Shown: positions 31,572 through 39,064 of the stretch, in pieces
Position numbering within the stretch: the first letter of the stretch is position 1
Layout: every line of letters begins with the position of its first letter
Assembly: GCA_964528445.1 (NCBI GenBank)
Contig: CAZGSL010000017.1
Location: forward strand, 1 to 41,769
Direction of reading: 5' to 3'
DNA from: JAXHMM01 sp964528445
Lineage (GTDB): Bacteria; Bacteroidota; Rhodothermia; Balneolales; Balneolaceae
Length of the DNA: 41,769 nucleotides
Position numbers and translations under genes: made by a program
Notes under the pieces: model-generated
Seen by the model: the letters and a program-made list of their open reading frames with translations, nothing else
Told to the model about the DNA's origin: nothing
Databases searched by the model: none

Positions 31572-32570
31572 CTACCGGCCCTCTTCCTGTTCAAATTTTT
31601 CGTAGGCGGAGATGATCTGGCGGACCAGCTTGTGGCGGACCACGTCGTTCTGGTCGAGGTAGACGAACGAGATCCCCTCGATATCCTTCAGGATATGCTG
31701 TATGGAGATCAGCCCGGACTCCTGTTTGCGGGGAAGGTCGGTCTGGGTGATGTCTCCCGTGATGATCGCCCGGCTGTTGAAGCCGATGCGGGTGAGGAAC
31801 ATCTTCATCTGCATGTTGGTCGCGTTCTGGGCCTCGTCCAGGATCACGAAGGCGTTGTTGAGCGTCCGCCCGCGCATGTAGGCCAGCGGTGCGATTTCGA
31901 TGGTCCCCTTGGCCAGGTGCAGCTCCAGGCGGTCGTATTCGATCATGTCCTCCAGCGCGTCGTACAGAGGACGCAGGTAGGGATCGATCTTCTCGCGCAG
32001 GTCGCCGGGGAGGAAGCCCAGCGTTTCGCCCGCCTCCACGGCGGGCCGGGCCAGCACGATTTTTTTCACTTTCCGCTCCTTCAGGGCGCGGACCGCCAGG
32101 GCGACGGAGGTGTAGGTTTTCCCGGTTCCCGCCGGACCGATGGCGAAGACGATGTCGTTGGTGGCGCTGGCGTCCATGATCCGCTTCTGTCCGGGAGTTT
32201 TCGCGGTGATGGAGTCCCCCTCGTAGGTGTTGAGGATGAAATCACCGTCCACCTTCGTGTCGCGCAGGGGATTGGGCTTGCGGGTCTCTTTCCCGCTCTT
32301 GTGAACGGCGATGACCGTCTCCACGTCCGACCCCTTCAGGTCCCCGTTCCGGGCGGCCATGCGGGTCAGCTCCCCGATGATCTCCCGCAGTTCCTGCCGG
32401 TCCTTCATGGGGCCGCTGAGCTTGATGCTGCTGCCCCGTACGGTGATGGTGGTATCGGGGTAGGCCTCCTCGAGCGCACCCAGGTGCTCATCCTGGAAAC
32501 CCAGGATCAGGACCGGCTCGACCTCCTCGATCTGAATGGACTCCTCTCCGATTGCTTTCTGCTCAGTAAT
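31572..32570 (-). CDS. phoH: PhoH-like ATPase (PhoH/YbeZ family), apparent ATT start codon
   Basis: The protein has 332 residues if started at ATT. Residues about 20-75 form the small N-terminal KH-like region of PhoH/YbeZ proteins (EPVLILGFQDEHLGALEEAYPDTT). The P-loop ATPase domain follows with AIGPAGTGKTYTS (Walker A, near residue 143), the ARPAVEAGETLGFLPGD block and VILDEAQNAT (Walker B). The first ATG (32408) would delete the whole N-terminal region. No ATG, GTG or TTG lies in frame between it and the upstream stop near 32609. A strong AAGGAGGT (32584-32577) sits six bases before ATT ACT GAG CAG, giving a normal PhoH length. Family members are tied to RNA metabolism and ribosome maturation, often beside ybeY, which is absent here. 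Confidence 0.85.
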   Translation of the reverse strand: MTEQKAIGEESIQIEEVEPVLILGFQDEHLGALEEAYPDTTITVRGSSIKLSGPMKDRQELREIIGELTRMAARNGDLKGSDVETVIAVHKSGKETRKPNPLRDTKVDGDFILNTYEGDSITAKTPGQKRIMDASATNDIVFAIGPAGTGKTYTSVALAVRALKERKVKKIVLARPAVEAGETLGFLPGDLREKIDPYLRPLYDALEDMIEYDRLELHLAKGTIEIAPLAYMRGRTLNNAFVILDEAQNATNMQMKMFLTRIGFNSRAIITGDITQTDLPRKQESGLISIQHILKDIEGISFVYLDQNDVVRHKLVRQIISAYEKFEQEEGR

Positions 32571-32576
32571 GGACGT

Positions 32577-32584
32577 ACCTCCTT
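32577..32584 (-). promoter_or_regulatory. Strong ribosome binding site that sets the ATT start of phoH
   Basis: AAGGAGGT on the minus strand is a near-perfect anti-Shine-Dalgarno match and ends six bases before an ATT codon. Most genes in the window have much weaker sites. Its presence at this spot is the main argument that translation of the PhoH-like gene begins at ATT. Confidence 0.75.
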
Positions 32585-32667
32585 GATTGTTAAGGTTTGC
32601 TGCTCGTCACACCTGAAAATAAGGAATTTACAAGTCGACGTACACCGCCCGCGCCCGGCCGGAAGGG

Positions 32668-33354
32668 TCAGGCCCAGTCGGAGAGCCCCGCGCCGGCTCT
32701 CTTGACCAGCTCCTCTATGCGGGCCGGGATATTTTCGGCCCCGAACACGCTGCTGCCGGCCACCAGCACATCCGCGCCGCTGCGGACCGCCTTCTCGATG
32801 TTCTCCAGGTTCACGCCGCCGTCCACCTCGATCAGGAAACCGTAGTGGTTCTCCTGGCGGATGCGCCGCAGTTCGGAGAGCCGCCGGTAGGTCGACTCAA
32901 TAAAATTTTGTCCCCCGAAGCCCGGGTTCACGCTCATCACCAGCACCAGGTCCACCTCTTCCAAAATCGGCTCCACCGCCGAGAGGGGCGTGGCAGGATT
33001 GAGGGCGACCCCGGCGTGGAGGCCGTGCTGCTTGATGTTCTGGATCGACCGGTGGAGATGGGGGCAGGCCTCCTGGTGGACGGTAACCTGGTCGGCCCCG
33101 GCGTCCATGAGGGGCTCGACATAGAAATCGGGATCCTCGATCATCAGGTGCACATCCAGGAAGACGTCGCCCGCGCGGCCGGCCGCTTCCACGATGTCGG
33201 GGCCGTAGCTGATGTTGGGCACGAAATGGCCGTCCATGATGTCGCAGTGAATCCACCGGATGCCCGTTTCGGTGCAGAGGCCGATCTCTTTTCCCAGGCG
33301 AGTGTAGTCTGCCGCCAGGATGGAGGGAGCGAGAATGGGAAGGTCGAAGTCCAT
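32668..33354 (-). CDS. rpe: Ribulose-phosphate 3-epimerase
   Basis: This is a 228-residue TIM-barrel protein with all family signatures: LAPSILAADYTRLGKEI at the start, HCDIMDGHFVPNISYGPDIV near residue 35, VHLMIEDPD, VMSVNPGFGGQNFI near 138 and IEVDGGVNLENI near 172 with the second catalytic Asp. It interconverts ribulose-5-phosphate and xylulose-5-phosphate in the pentose-phosphate pathway. I start at MDFDLPILAPS, since an upstream in-frame start would overlap the PASTA gene. It lies between that gene (seven bases) and phoH (97 bases) in the porV operon. The pairing with PNP further down fits pentose salvage. Confidence 0.96.
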   Translation of the reverse strand: MDFDLPILAPSILAADYTRLGKEIGLCTETGIRWIHCDIMDGHFVPNISYGPDIVEAAGRAGDVFLDVHLMIEDPDFYVEPLMDAGADQVTVHQEACPHLHRSIQNIKQHGLHAGVALNPATPLSAVEPILEEVDLVLVMSVNPGFGGQNFIESTYRRLSELRRIRQENHYGFLIEVDGGVNLENIEKAVRSGADVLVAGSSVFGAENIPARIEELVKRAGAGLSDWA

Positions 33355-33361
33355 GCGGGTT

Positions 33362-34192
33362 CTACGGGTTGAATCGGGTTGAGTCGGGAGGGGAGACGGA
33401 CGTCGTGTCGATGTAGCCTCCTTCACCTTCCTCCAGCGTATCGGGCTGTTCGGAGACGATCAGCATCAGCGTCTCTCCCTCCACCACTTCCTCCTCCCGC
33501 GGACTGTAGTCCAGGATGACGTTGGGCGGTTCCTCGCGTGAGGGCATGAATCGAAGTTCGCCGGCCCGCAGTCCGGCCTCCCGCAGCTTTTGCTGCGCCT
33601 CGGTCAGGGGCAGTCCGACGATATCGGGAATTTTCACCATCCTCTCGCCCAGGCCGTCGCTCACGGTCAGGTCCACCACCGTCCCTTTGGCGACCGTATC
33701 GCCGGGGGCGATCGACTGCCGGAGCACGCTGCTCTTGAAGCGCGAAGATTCAAAACTGACGGTGCCCAGTTCCAGCCCGTAGTTCTGGAGCTGTATGCGG
33801 GCGTTGCGAAGAGAGAGGTTCACCACCTCAGGCACCACCACGGTCGGGGTGGAGACGGCGTTGACGGTCAGGTAGACCTTGCGTTCGGGCTTGACGATCT
33901 CCGCCGGCGAGGGCGTCTGATCGATGACGTAGTTGGCCGGGAAGGCGGCATTGGAGCGGCGGTCGGTCACCTCGTAGCGCAGGCCGTAGGAGGTCAGCAG
34001 GGATTGGGCCTCCGCCAGGGAGAGCCGGCTGACGTCCGGCACCGTCACCCCTTCGTCGTAGTTGGTGTAGGCCGGCATGATCCAGACGTCCAGCAGGAAG
34101 AGAATCAGCGCGCAGCCGGCGAAAAAACCGGCGATTTTGAGATAGAGGGATTTGCTTTTGAACAGGTTCGGAAACTTCACGCTCTTGGTCAC
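33362..34192 (-). CDS. Stand-alone PASTA-domain membrane protein
   Basis: This 276-residue protein has a short cytosolic N-terminus and one membrane helix (residues 18-37, YLKIAGFFAGCALILFLLDV). Three PASTA repeats follow at about 45-110 (VTVPDVSRLSLAEAQSLL), 112-180 (VVVPEVVNLSLRNARIQL) and 185-250 (VKIPDIVGLPLTEAQQKL). The acidic tail is low in complexity. PASTA domains bind peptidoglycan or muropeptides and usually sit on Ser/Thr kinases or PBPs; here there is no kinase domain. It starts at GTG and overlaps the porV stop by four bases (GTGA), so it is translationally coupled to an outer-membrane protein. Confidence 0.9.
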   Translation of the reverse strand: MTKSVKFPNLFKSKSLYLKIAGFFAGCALILFLLDVWIMPAYTNYDEGVTVPDVSRLSLAEAQSLLTSYGLRYEVTDRRSNAAFPANYVIDQTPSPAEIVKPERKVYLTVNAVSTPTVVVPEVVNLSLRNARIQLQNYGLELGTVSFESSRFKSSVLRQSIAPGDTVAKGTVVDLTVSDGLGERMVKIPDIVGLPLTEAQQKLREAGLRAGELRFMPSREEPPNVILDYSPREEEVVEGETLMLIVSEQPDTLEEGEGGYIDTTSVSPPDSTRFNP

Positions 34193-35295
34193 ATGTTAAG
34201 CAGCAGACTGAAGCGCATGGTATTGGCCAGGGGGTGCTCCTCCTCGAGGGTGTAGATGTAGCTGAAATCCACCCCGATAAAGGAGTAGCGGATTCCCGCC
34301 CCGAGGGTGAAAAACTGTCGGTCGCCGTTGTGGGGATCCTCGTAGTAGTAGCCGCCCCGGACCGAGAAGAGCTGGTTGTACCAGTATTCGACGCCCATGG
34401 CGTACATAAGCTGCTGGAAGGTGTTCAGGGTGGCGGTACCCTGGCCGGTGTCCCGCTGGAAGGTGTCCCATGAGTTGAACAGCGACTCAAAGGGGCCGTA
34501 GGGATTGCCATCCTCGTTCACGCGGGCGAGCACCTTGGAGATGTCGTTGGAGAGGGTGAGCGTATTGATGCCCTGGTCGTCCAGGTTGGTGGTCAGCGCC
34601 CATCCCATCCGGAACATGGTCGGAAGCGGATCCTTGGTGGCGTTGTCGGTGTAATTGATGCCCGGCCCGATGTTGGAGATGTTGAGTCCCATGTTAAGGC
34701 TGGCCTGGTTGCCAAAGAAGCCAAAGGGGCTGGAGCGGTACATGGCGGCCAGGTCCACGCCGAAACTGGATCCCGGGTTGACCTCCTGCTGGTTGACGGT
34801 GGTGCCGCTGGCCAGGCTGCTGTAGATGTAGCGGAAGCCCGTCCCGACGGACCAGTTTTCGCTGAGCTGGGCACCGTAGGAGAGTCCCCCGGCAAATTCG
34901 TAGCTGTTGAAACGTCCCAGCGTCTCACCCCCCGAATCGGTGTTGATCTGCTCGCCCAGGTTCAGGTAGGTGATGTGGGCGCCCAGGGTGCCGAAGTTTT
35001 CGATATAGCTGCGGCCGACCAGGTAGTCGTAGAACAGGTCGGCGTTGAACTTGGGCAGCCACTCCGAGTGGGTGATGCTGACCTGGGTGCCGCGCTGGAA
35101 GGCGAGACCGGCGGGATTCCAGAATACCGCGGAGGCGTTGTCGGCGATGGCAACCCCGGTGTTCCCCATGCCGGCGGCCCGTGAGTCGGGCTCGATCTGC
35201 AGGAAGGGGACCGAAGTGATGCCCACCTGGGCGTTTGCGCAGAGCGGAAGGACGAGAAGCGCCAGTGAGAGCGAAAGCAGTTTTTTTCTGATCAT
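34189..35295 (-). CDS. porV: PorV/PorQ-family outer-membrane beta-barrel protein (type IX secretion-related)
   Basis: This 368-residue protein has a signal peptide (MIRKKLLSLSLALLVLPLCANA). The PorV hallmark VPFLQIEPDSRAAGMGNTGVAIADNASAVFWNPAGLAF follows, and then a FadL-like barrel of alternating strands ends in a phenylalanine-rich strand. PorV shuttles type IX secretion substrates to the attachment complex in Bacteroidota. PorQ and other members of the same family are alternatives, and no other T9SS gene is in the window. It is the first gene of the minus-strand run to 29398. A small inverted repeat (TCATC-N5-GATGA, 35371-35385) lies about 75 bases upstream. Confidence 0.8.
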   Translation of the reverse strand: MIRKKLLSLSLALLVLPLCANAQVGITSVPFLQIEPDSRAAGMGNTGVAIADNASAVFWNPAGLAFQRGTQVSITHSEWLPKFNADLFYDYLVGRSYIENFGTLGAHITYLNLGEQINTDSGGETLGRFNSYEFAGGLSYGAQLSENWSVGTGFRYIYSSLASGTTVNQQEVNPGSSFGVDLAAMYRSSPFGFFGNQASLNMGLNISNIGPGINYTDNATKDPLPTMFRMGWALTTNLDDQGINTLTLSNDISKVLARVNEDGNPYGPFESLFNSWDTFQRDTGQGTATLNTFQQLMYAMGVEYWYNQLFSVRGGYYYEDPHNGDRQFFTLGAGIRYSFIGVDFSYIYTLEEEHPLANTMRFSLLLNM

Positions 35296-35420
35296 AACGG
35301 GTGAATTAGCTCAAGCCGTACCGCACACAAGGCATTACGGGGCATTAAGTGTCCTGTAGGTAATAAAATGTCATCATTTAGATGAAGTAATGCAACTGGA
35401 ATGTTGCTGCGGGAGCCGTT

Positions 35421-36599
35421 TCAGATCATCTCGACCACCATGGCACTGGCCCCGCCACCACCGTTGCATATGCCCGCGCAGCCCAGCTCCCGCCCGGTTT
35501 TCCGCAGGGCGTGCAGGAGGGTTACGACGATCCGCGCGCCCGAACAGCCGATGGGATGGCCGATGCTGACGGCTCCTCCATGTATATTCACATTTTCCGG
35601 GTTCAGTTCCAGGATCTGGTTGTTGGCCAGGGAGACGACCGAGAAGGCCTCGTTGATTTCCCAGAGCCCGATATCCTTTTTGTCGACGCCCGCGCGCCTG
35701 AGAGCGATCGGAATGGCGTCCGCCGGCGCCGTGGTAAACCATTCGGGCGCCTTGGCCGCACTGCCGTGGCTGCGGATTCTGGCGATAGGCTGCACGTCCA
35801 GCTCCTTGGCCTTTTCGGCGCTCATCAGCAGGACCGCGGCGGCCCCGTCGTTGATGCTGCTGGCGTTGGCGGCCGTAACGCTGCCTTCCTTGTCGAATAC
35901 CGGCCGCAGCTGGGGGATCTTGTCGAAATTAACCTTCTTGAGCTCCTCGTCCATCTTTACCTTGGTCACGTTCCCCTTTCGGTCGGTGACCTTGACCTCC
36001 ACGATCTCGTCGTCGAACCAGCCCTCCTCGTGGGCCCGGATGGCGCGCTTGTAGGAGGTGACCGCGTACTCGTCCTGCTCCTCGCGGCTGATGTCGCACT
36101 CCTCGGCGCAGATCTCGGCCGCGTTCCCCATGTGAAAATCCTTGTAGACGTCCCACAGCCCGTCTTTTATGACGCCGTCGATCACCCTGCCGTGTCCCAG
36201 CTTGGACCCGAACCGGTGATCGGGGAGGTAGTAGGGGACGTTGCTCATGCTCTCCATTCCCCCCGCGGCGATGATGTCGGCCTGTCCCAGGCTGATCTGG
36301 TCGGCCGCCACCATGATGGCCTTCATGCCCGAGGCGCAGACCTTGTTGACGGTGGTCGCGGGGGTTTTCTCCGGGAGGCCCGCCTTCATGGCCACCTGCC
36401 TCGCGGGGGCCTGTCCGATGCCCGCGGTGAGCACGTTGCCGAACACCAGCTCCTGGATGTCGTCGGGATCGACGCCGGCACTTTTCAAGGTCTCCAGCAC
36501 CGTCATGGCGCCCAGCTCGGGCGCGCTGAACGAGGCGAGGGAGCCGTTGAAGGAGCCGATGGGAGTCCGTTTCGCTTCTACCAGTACGACGTCTTTCAT
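35421..36599 (-). CDS. atoB: Acetyl-CoA C-acetyltransferase (thiolase), AtoB-like
   Basis: This 392-residue thiolase has Cys88 (NKVCASGMKAIM), the catalytic histidine in SIGHPIGCSGAR and the C-terminal cysteine in GICNGGGGASAM. These are the biosynthetic/acetoacetyl-CoA thiolase versions of the motifs. The sequence HGSAAKAPEWFTTAPADAI is also typical of this branch. It joins or splits acetoacetyl-CoA, feeding ketone-body, polyhydroxyalkanoate or isoprenoid routes. It is 18 bases downstream of the cystathionine gamma-synthase/lyase gene and ends the run that starts with the TPR lipoproteins. It is the third thiolase in the window, each from a different branch. Confidence 0.92.
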   Translation of the reverse strand: MKDVVLVEAKRTPIGSFNGSLASFSAPELGAMTVLETLKSAGVDPDDIQELVFGNVLTAGIGQAPARQVAMKAGLPEKTPATTVNKVCASGMKAIMVAADQISLGQADIIAAGGMESMSNVPYYLPDHRFGSKLGHGRVIDGVIKDGLWDVYKDFHMGNAAEICAEECDISREEQDEYAVTSYKRAIRAHEEGWFDDEIVEVKVTDRKGNVTKVKMDEELKKVNFDKIPQLRPVFDKEGSVTAANASSINDGAAAVLLMSAEKAKELDVQPIARIRSHGSAAKAPEWFTTAPADAIPIALRRAGVDKKDIGLWEINEAFSVVSLANNQILELNPENVNIHGGAVSIGHPIGCSGARIVVTLLHALRKTGRELGCAGICNGGGGASAMVVEMI

Positions 36600-36617
36600 G
36601 AATGTTCCTTTTTTGGG

Positions 36618-37754
36618 TTAAAAACTTTGTTCGAGATCCTCAATAAGGTCGTCCGCGTCTTCTATGCCGACCGAGAGACGAATGAGCGAGTCCTTGAGCC
36701 CGCTCTCCTCCCTCACCTTTTTGGGGATGGAGGCGTGGGTCATGGATGCCGGATGGCAGATCAGGGACTCCACCCCTCCGAGCGATTCGGCCAGGGTGAA
36801 GACGGTGGTGTCGGACGCGAATTTCCTCGCGGCCTCTTCCGTATCCTCGGCCAGGGTGAACGAGACCATCGCACCGTAGTCCTTCATCTGTTTCCCGGCG
36901 ATCTCGTGCTGCCCGTGGGAGGGGAGGCCGGGCCAGATTACACTGCCGACCTTCGGGTGCCCCTCCAGGAACTCCGCGATCTCCCGGGCGTTGTCCACCG
37001 AACGTTGAACACGCAGGGCCAGGGTTTTAATTCCCCGCAGAGTCAGGTAGCAGTCCATCGGCCCGGGCACCGCGCCCGTGGTCTTGACCTGGAACCGCAG
37101 CTTTTCCATCAGCTCCGGGTCGGACGTGGCCACCGCCCCGCCGATCACATCCGAGTGTCCCCCCAGGTACTTGGTGGTGGAGTGCAGCACCATGTCGGCG
37201 CCCAGCTCCAGGGGCTGCTGCAGGTAGGGAGAGGCGAAGGTGTTGTCCACGAGCGTCCGTATCGCATGCTCCCGGGCGAAACCGGTCAGTTCGGCGATAT
37301 CCACGACCCGCAGCAGGGGATTGGTGGGGGTTTCGATCCAGAGAAGCCGGGTTTCGGGGCGGCGCGCGGCGCGCACCTCGTCCGTGTCGGTCATGTTCAC
37401 AAAGGTGAAATCGACACCGAAGGGCTGGAAGACCTGCGTGAAGAGCCGGTAGGTCCCCCCGTAGAGGTCGTTGGAGGCGATCACGTGGTCGCCGCTTTCG
37501 AGCATCTTGATCACGGCGTCCATGGCGGCACAGCCGCTGGCGAAACAGGCGCACTCCTCCGCGTTTTCCAGTCCGGCGATCATGCGCTCCAGGGCGGACC
37601 GCGTGGGATTGCTGACGCGGGCGTACTCGTGTCCCTTGTGCACGCTGGGGGCCTCCTGCGCGTATGTGGAGGTCTGGAAGATGGGCGGCATCACCGCGCC
37701 GCTGGTCTCCTCGGGTTGCTGTCCGGCGTGAATGGCTTTCGTGTGAAACTTCAT
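36618..37754 (-). CDS. metB: Cystathionine gamma-synthase / gamma-lyase family PLP enzyme
   Basis: This 378-residue fold-type I PLP enzyme of the Cys/Met metabolism family has the PLP-binding Lys195 in HSTTKYLGGHSDVIGG and Asp170 (TLVDNTF) against the pyridine nitrogen. YARVSNPTRSALERMIAGLE lies near the N-terminus and ESLGGVESLICHPASMTHA near the C-terminus. It either joins O-succinyl- or O-acetyl-homoserine with cysteine (MetB) or cleaves cystathionine (MccB); the two cannot be separated reliably by sequence. It lies 13 bases after the first TPR lipoprotein gene and 18 bases before the thiolase gene. The symbol is provisional. Confidence 0.88.
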   Translation of the reverse strand: MKFHTKAIHAGQQPEETSGAVMPPIFQTSTYAQEAPSVHKGHEYARVSNPTRSALERMIAGLENAEECACFASGCAAMDAVIKMLESGDHVIASNDLYGGTYRLFTQVFQPFGVDFTFVNMTDTDEVRAARRPETRLLWIETPTNPLLRVVDIAELTGFAREHAIRTLVDNTFASPYLQQPLELGADMVLHSTTKYLGGHSDVIGGAVATSDPELMEKLRFQVKTTGAVPGPMDCYLTLRGIKTLALRVQRSVDNAREIAEFLEGHPKVGSVIWPGLPSHGQHEIAGKQMKDYGAMVSFTLAEDTEEAARKFASDTTVFTLAESLGGVESLICHPASMTHASIPKKVREESGLKDSLIRLSVGIEDADDLIEDLEQSF

Positions 37755-37767
37755 CGGAATACGCTTC

Positions 37768-39018
37768 TTAGAGGTTGCGATTGTCGCGCAGGGCCTGCGC
37801 CTCCTCCTCCATTCCCAGGTAGCGGTAGACGGCGAGAAGCCGTCGCGTATAGAACGAATCGCCCTCTTCGTCGGACGAGAGCTCCTCCAGGTGGGGAAGG
37901 GAGGCGGTGAGGTAGTGTCGGATAAATTCGTTCAGCAGCGAGTCGGGCGAGGGGCCTTCCCCCGCCGGTTCCCCGCCCGGGAGCCGCTGTCGGTAGAGCG
38001 AGGCGACGTTCTGGTAAAAATCGGCGATCTGCCTCCGGAGCTCCCCGTTCTCCGGCTCCTCCTCCGCCAGATCCTCATAGATTTCTTCCGCCTGGCGGAA
38101 ATGGTCGTCCGCCTGCCGGTAGAGGGCGCTGTCGGCCTGTGCTTCCTGCGCGGAGCCGGTTCCATCCAGGAGGGATCGGCCCGCGAAATAGCGTTCCGTG
38201 GCCGCGGCCAGGCGGTAGTTGCGGTTCTCCGGGTCTCTCTCCCGCAGCCAGTTCAGCAGTTCCAGCGCCTCGCCGTGGCGGCCCGCCTGCATGTAGGCGT
38301 TCGCCAGCCCGCGGGCCAGCTCCGGATGTCCGCTCTCGCGCGGACGTCCCTGTTCGTAGGCGTCAATGGCACGCTCGTACGCTCCGCGTTCAAAGTAGAG
38401 AAATCCCAGCTGTTCCACCATCGCCGCGGGTAGTTCGCCTGCCGCCTCCCGGGCGCCCTCCAGGGTGGAGATGGCCCGTTCCGGGCGGTCGTTCCGGTAG
38501 TGGGTCTCCGCCTTGATGCGGTAGGTAACCAGGCTGTCGGGCAGGATGGCGATGGCGTTACGGAAGTGGTCCACCGCCCGCCCGTAATTCGGGTCCTCCA
38601 GGCCGTTGCCCGAAGTGTCGGTCCCGATATGGCGCAGTCCGCTGTTGTGCTCGTTGCTCCAGGAGACCTGCAGCAGCTCCCTGATCTCTTCCGTGGTCTC
38701 CCCGCCGTCCGGGCCGGCCAGCTCCCTGCCGCTGGCCAGCGCGGAGCGCATCTCCCGGTAGAGCGGGGTCCGCGCGGCCGGATTCTCCTCTTCCGCGGCC
38801 AGCTGACGAAGAAGTTGTCCCTTCCGGAAGTAGAGCCGGGCCGTCGTATCCCCCTCCTCCAGGGAGCGGTTGACCGACTCCAGCTCGGTTCGGAGGCCGC
38901 TGTCCGGATCCTCCTCCGCGGTCTCCCCGCTGCCGGTTATATTTTCAAAGGCGGTACAGCCAAAAAAGAACCCGAATGCAAGCACGAGGCTTGTCATCCG
39001 GGCAATGCGATAGGTCAT
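37768..39018 (-). CDS. TPR-repeat lipoprotein, paralogue 1
   Basis: This 416-residue protein has a type II signal peptide (MTYRIARMTSLVLAFGFFFGC, lipobox FFGC with Cys21), so it is predicted to be a lipid-anchored envelope protein. An acidic linker precedes several tetratricopeptide-like helical repeats (for example ERAIDAYEQGRPRESGHPELARGLANAYMQ and AGRHGEALELLNWL). It shares the elements W-x2-EHN-x-G and HFRNA-x2-I-x-PDSL with the next gene upstream, so the two are tandem paralogues. TPR lipoproteins act as scaffolds for envelope complexes; the partner is unknown. It is in one run with metB and atoB. Confidence 0.85.
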   Translation of the reverse strand: MTYRIARMTSLVLAFGFFFGCTAFENITGSGETAEEDPDSGLRTELESVNRSLEEGDTTARLYFRKGQLLRQLAAEEENPAARTPLYREMRSALASGRELAGPDGGETTEEIRELLQVSWSNEHNSGLRHIGTDTSGNGLEDPNYGRAVDHFRNAIAILPDSLVTYRIKAETHYRNDRPERAISTLEGAREAAGELPAAMVEQLGFLYFERGAYERAIDAYEQGRPRESGHPELARGLANAYMQAGRHGEALELLNWLRERDPENRNYRLAAATERYFAGRSLLDGTGSAQEAQADSALYRQADDHFRQAEEIYEDLAEEEPENGELRRQIADFYQNVASLYRQRLPGGEPAGEGPSPDSLLNEFIRHYLTASLPHLEELSSDEEGDSFYTRRLLAVYRYLGMEEEAQALRDNRNL

Positions 39019-39064
39019 GGCGCTGCTATAGGGGGAATTGTTTTCCCGATTGGTGTTGGCGGCG

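Noticed and set aside
35511..37910. 799-codon plus-strand frame opposite atoB and metB
   Set aside because: It is antisense to two enzymes with complete active sites and has an Arg/Gly/His-rich shadow composition.
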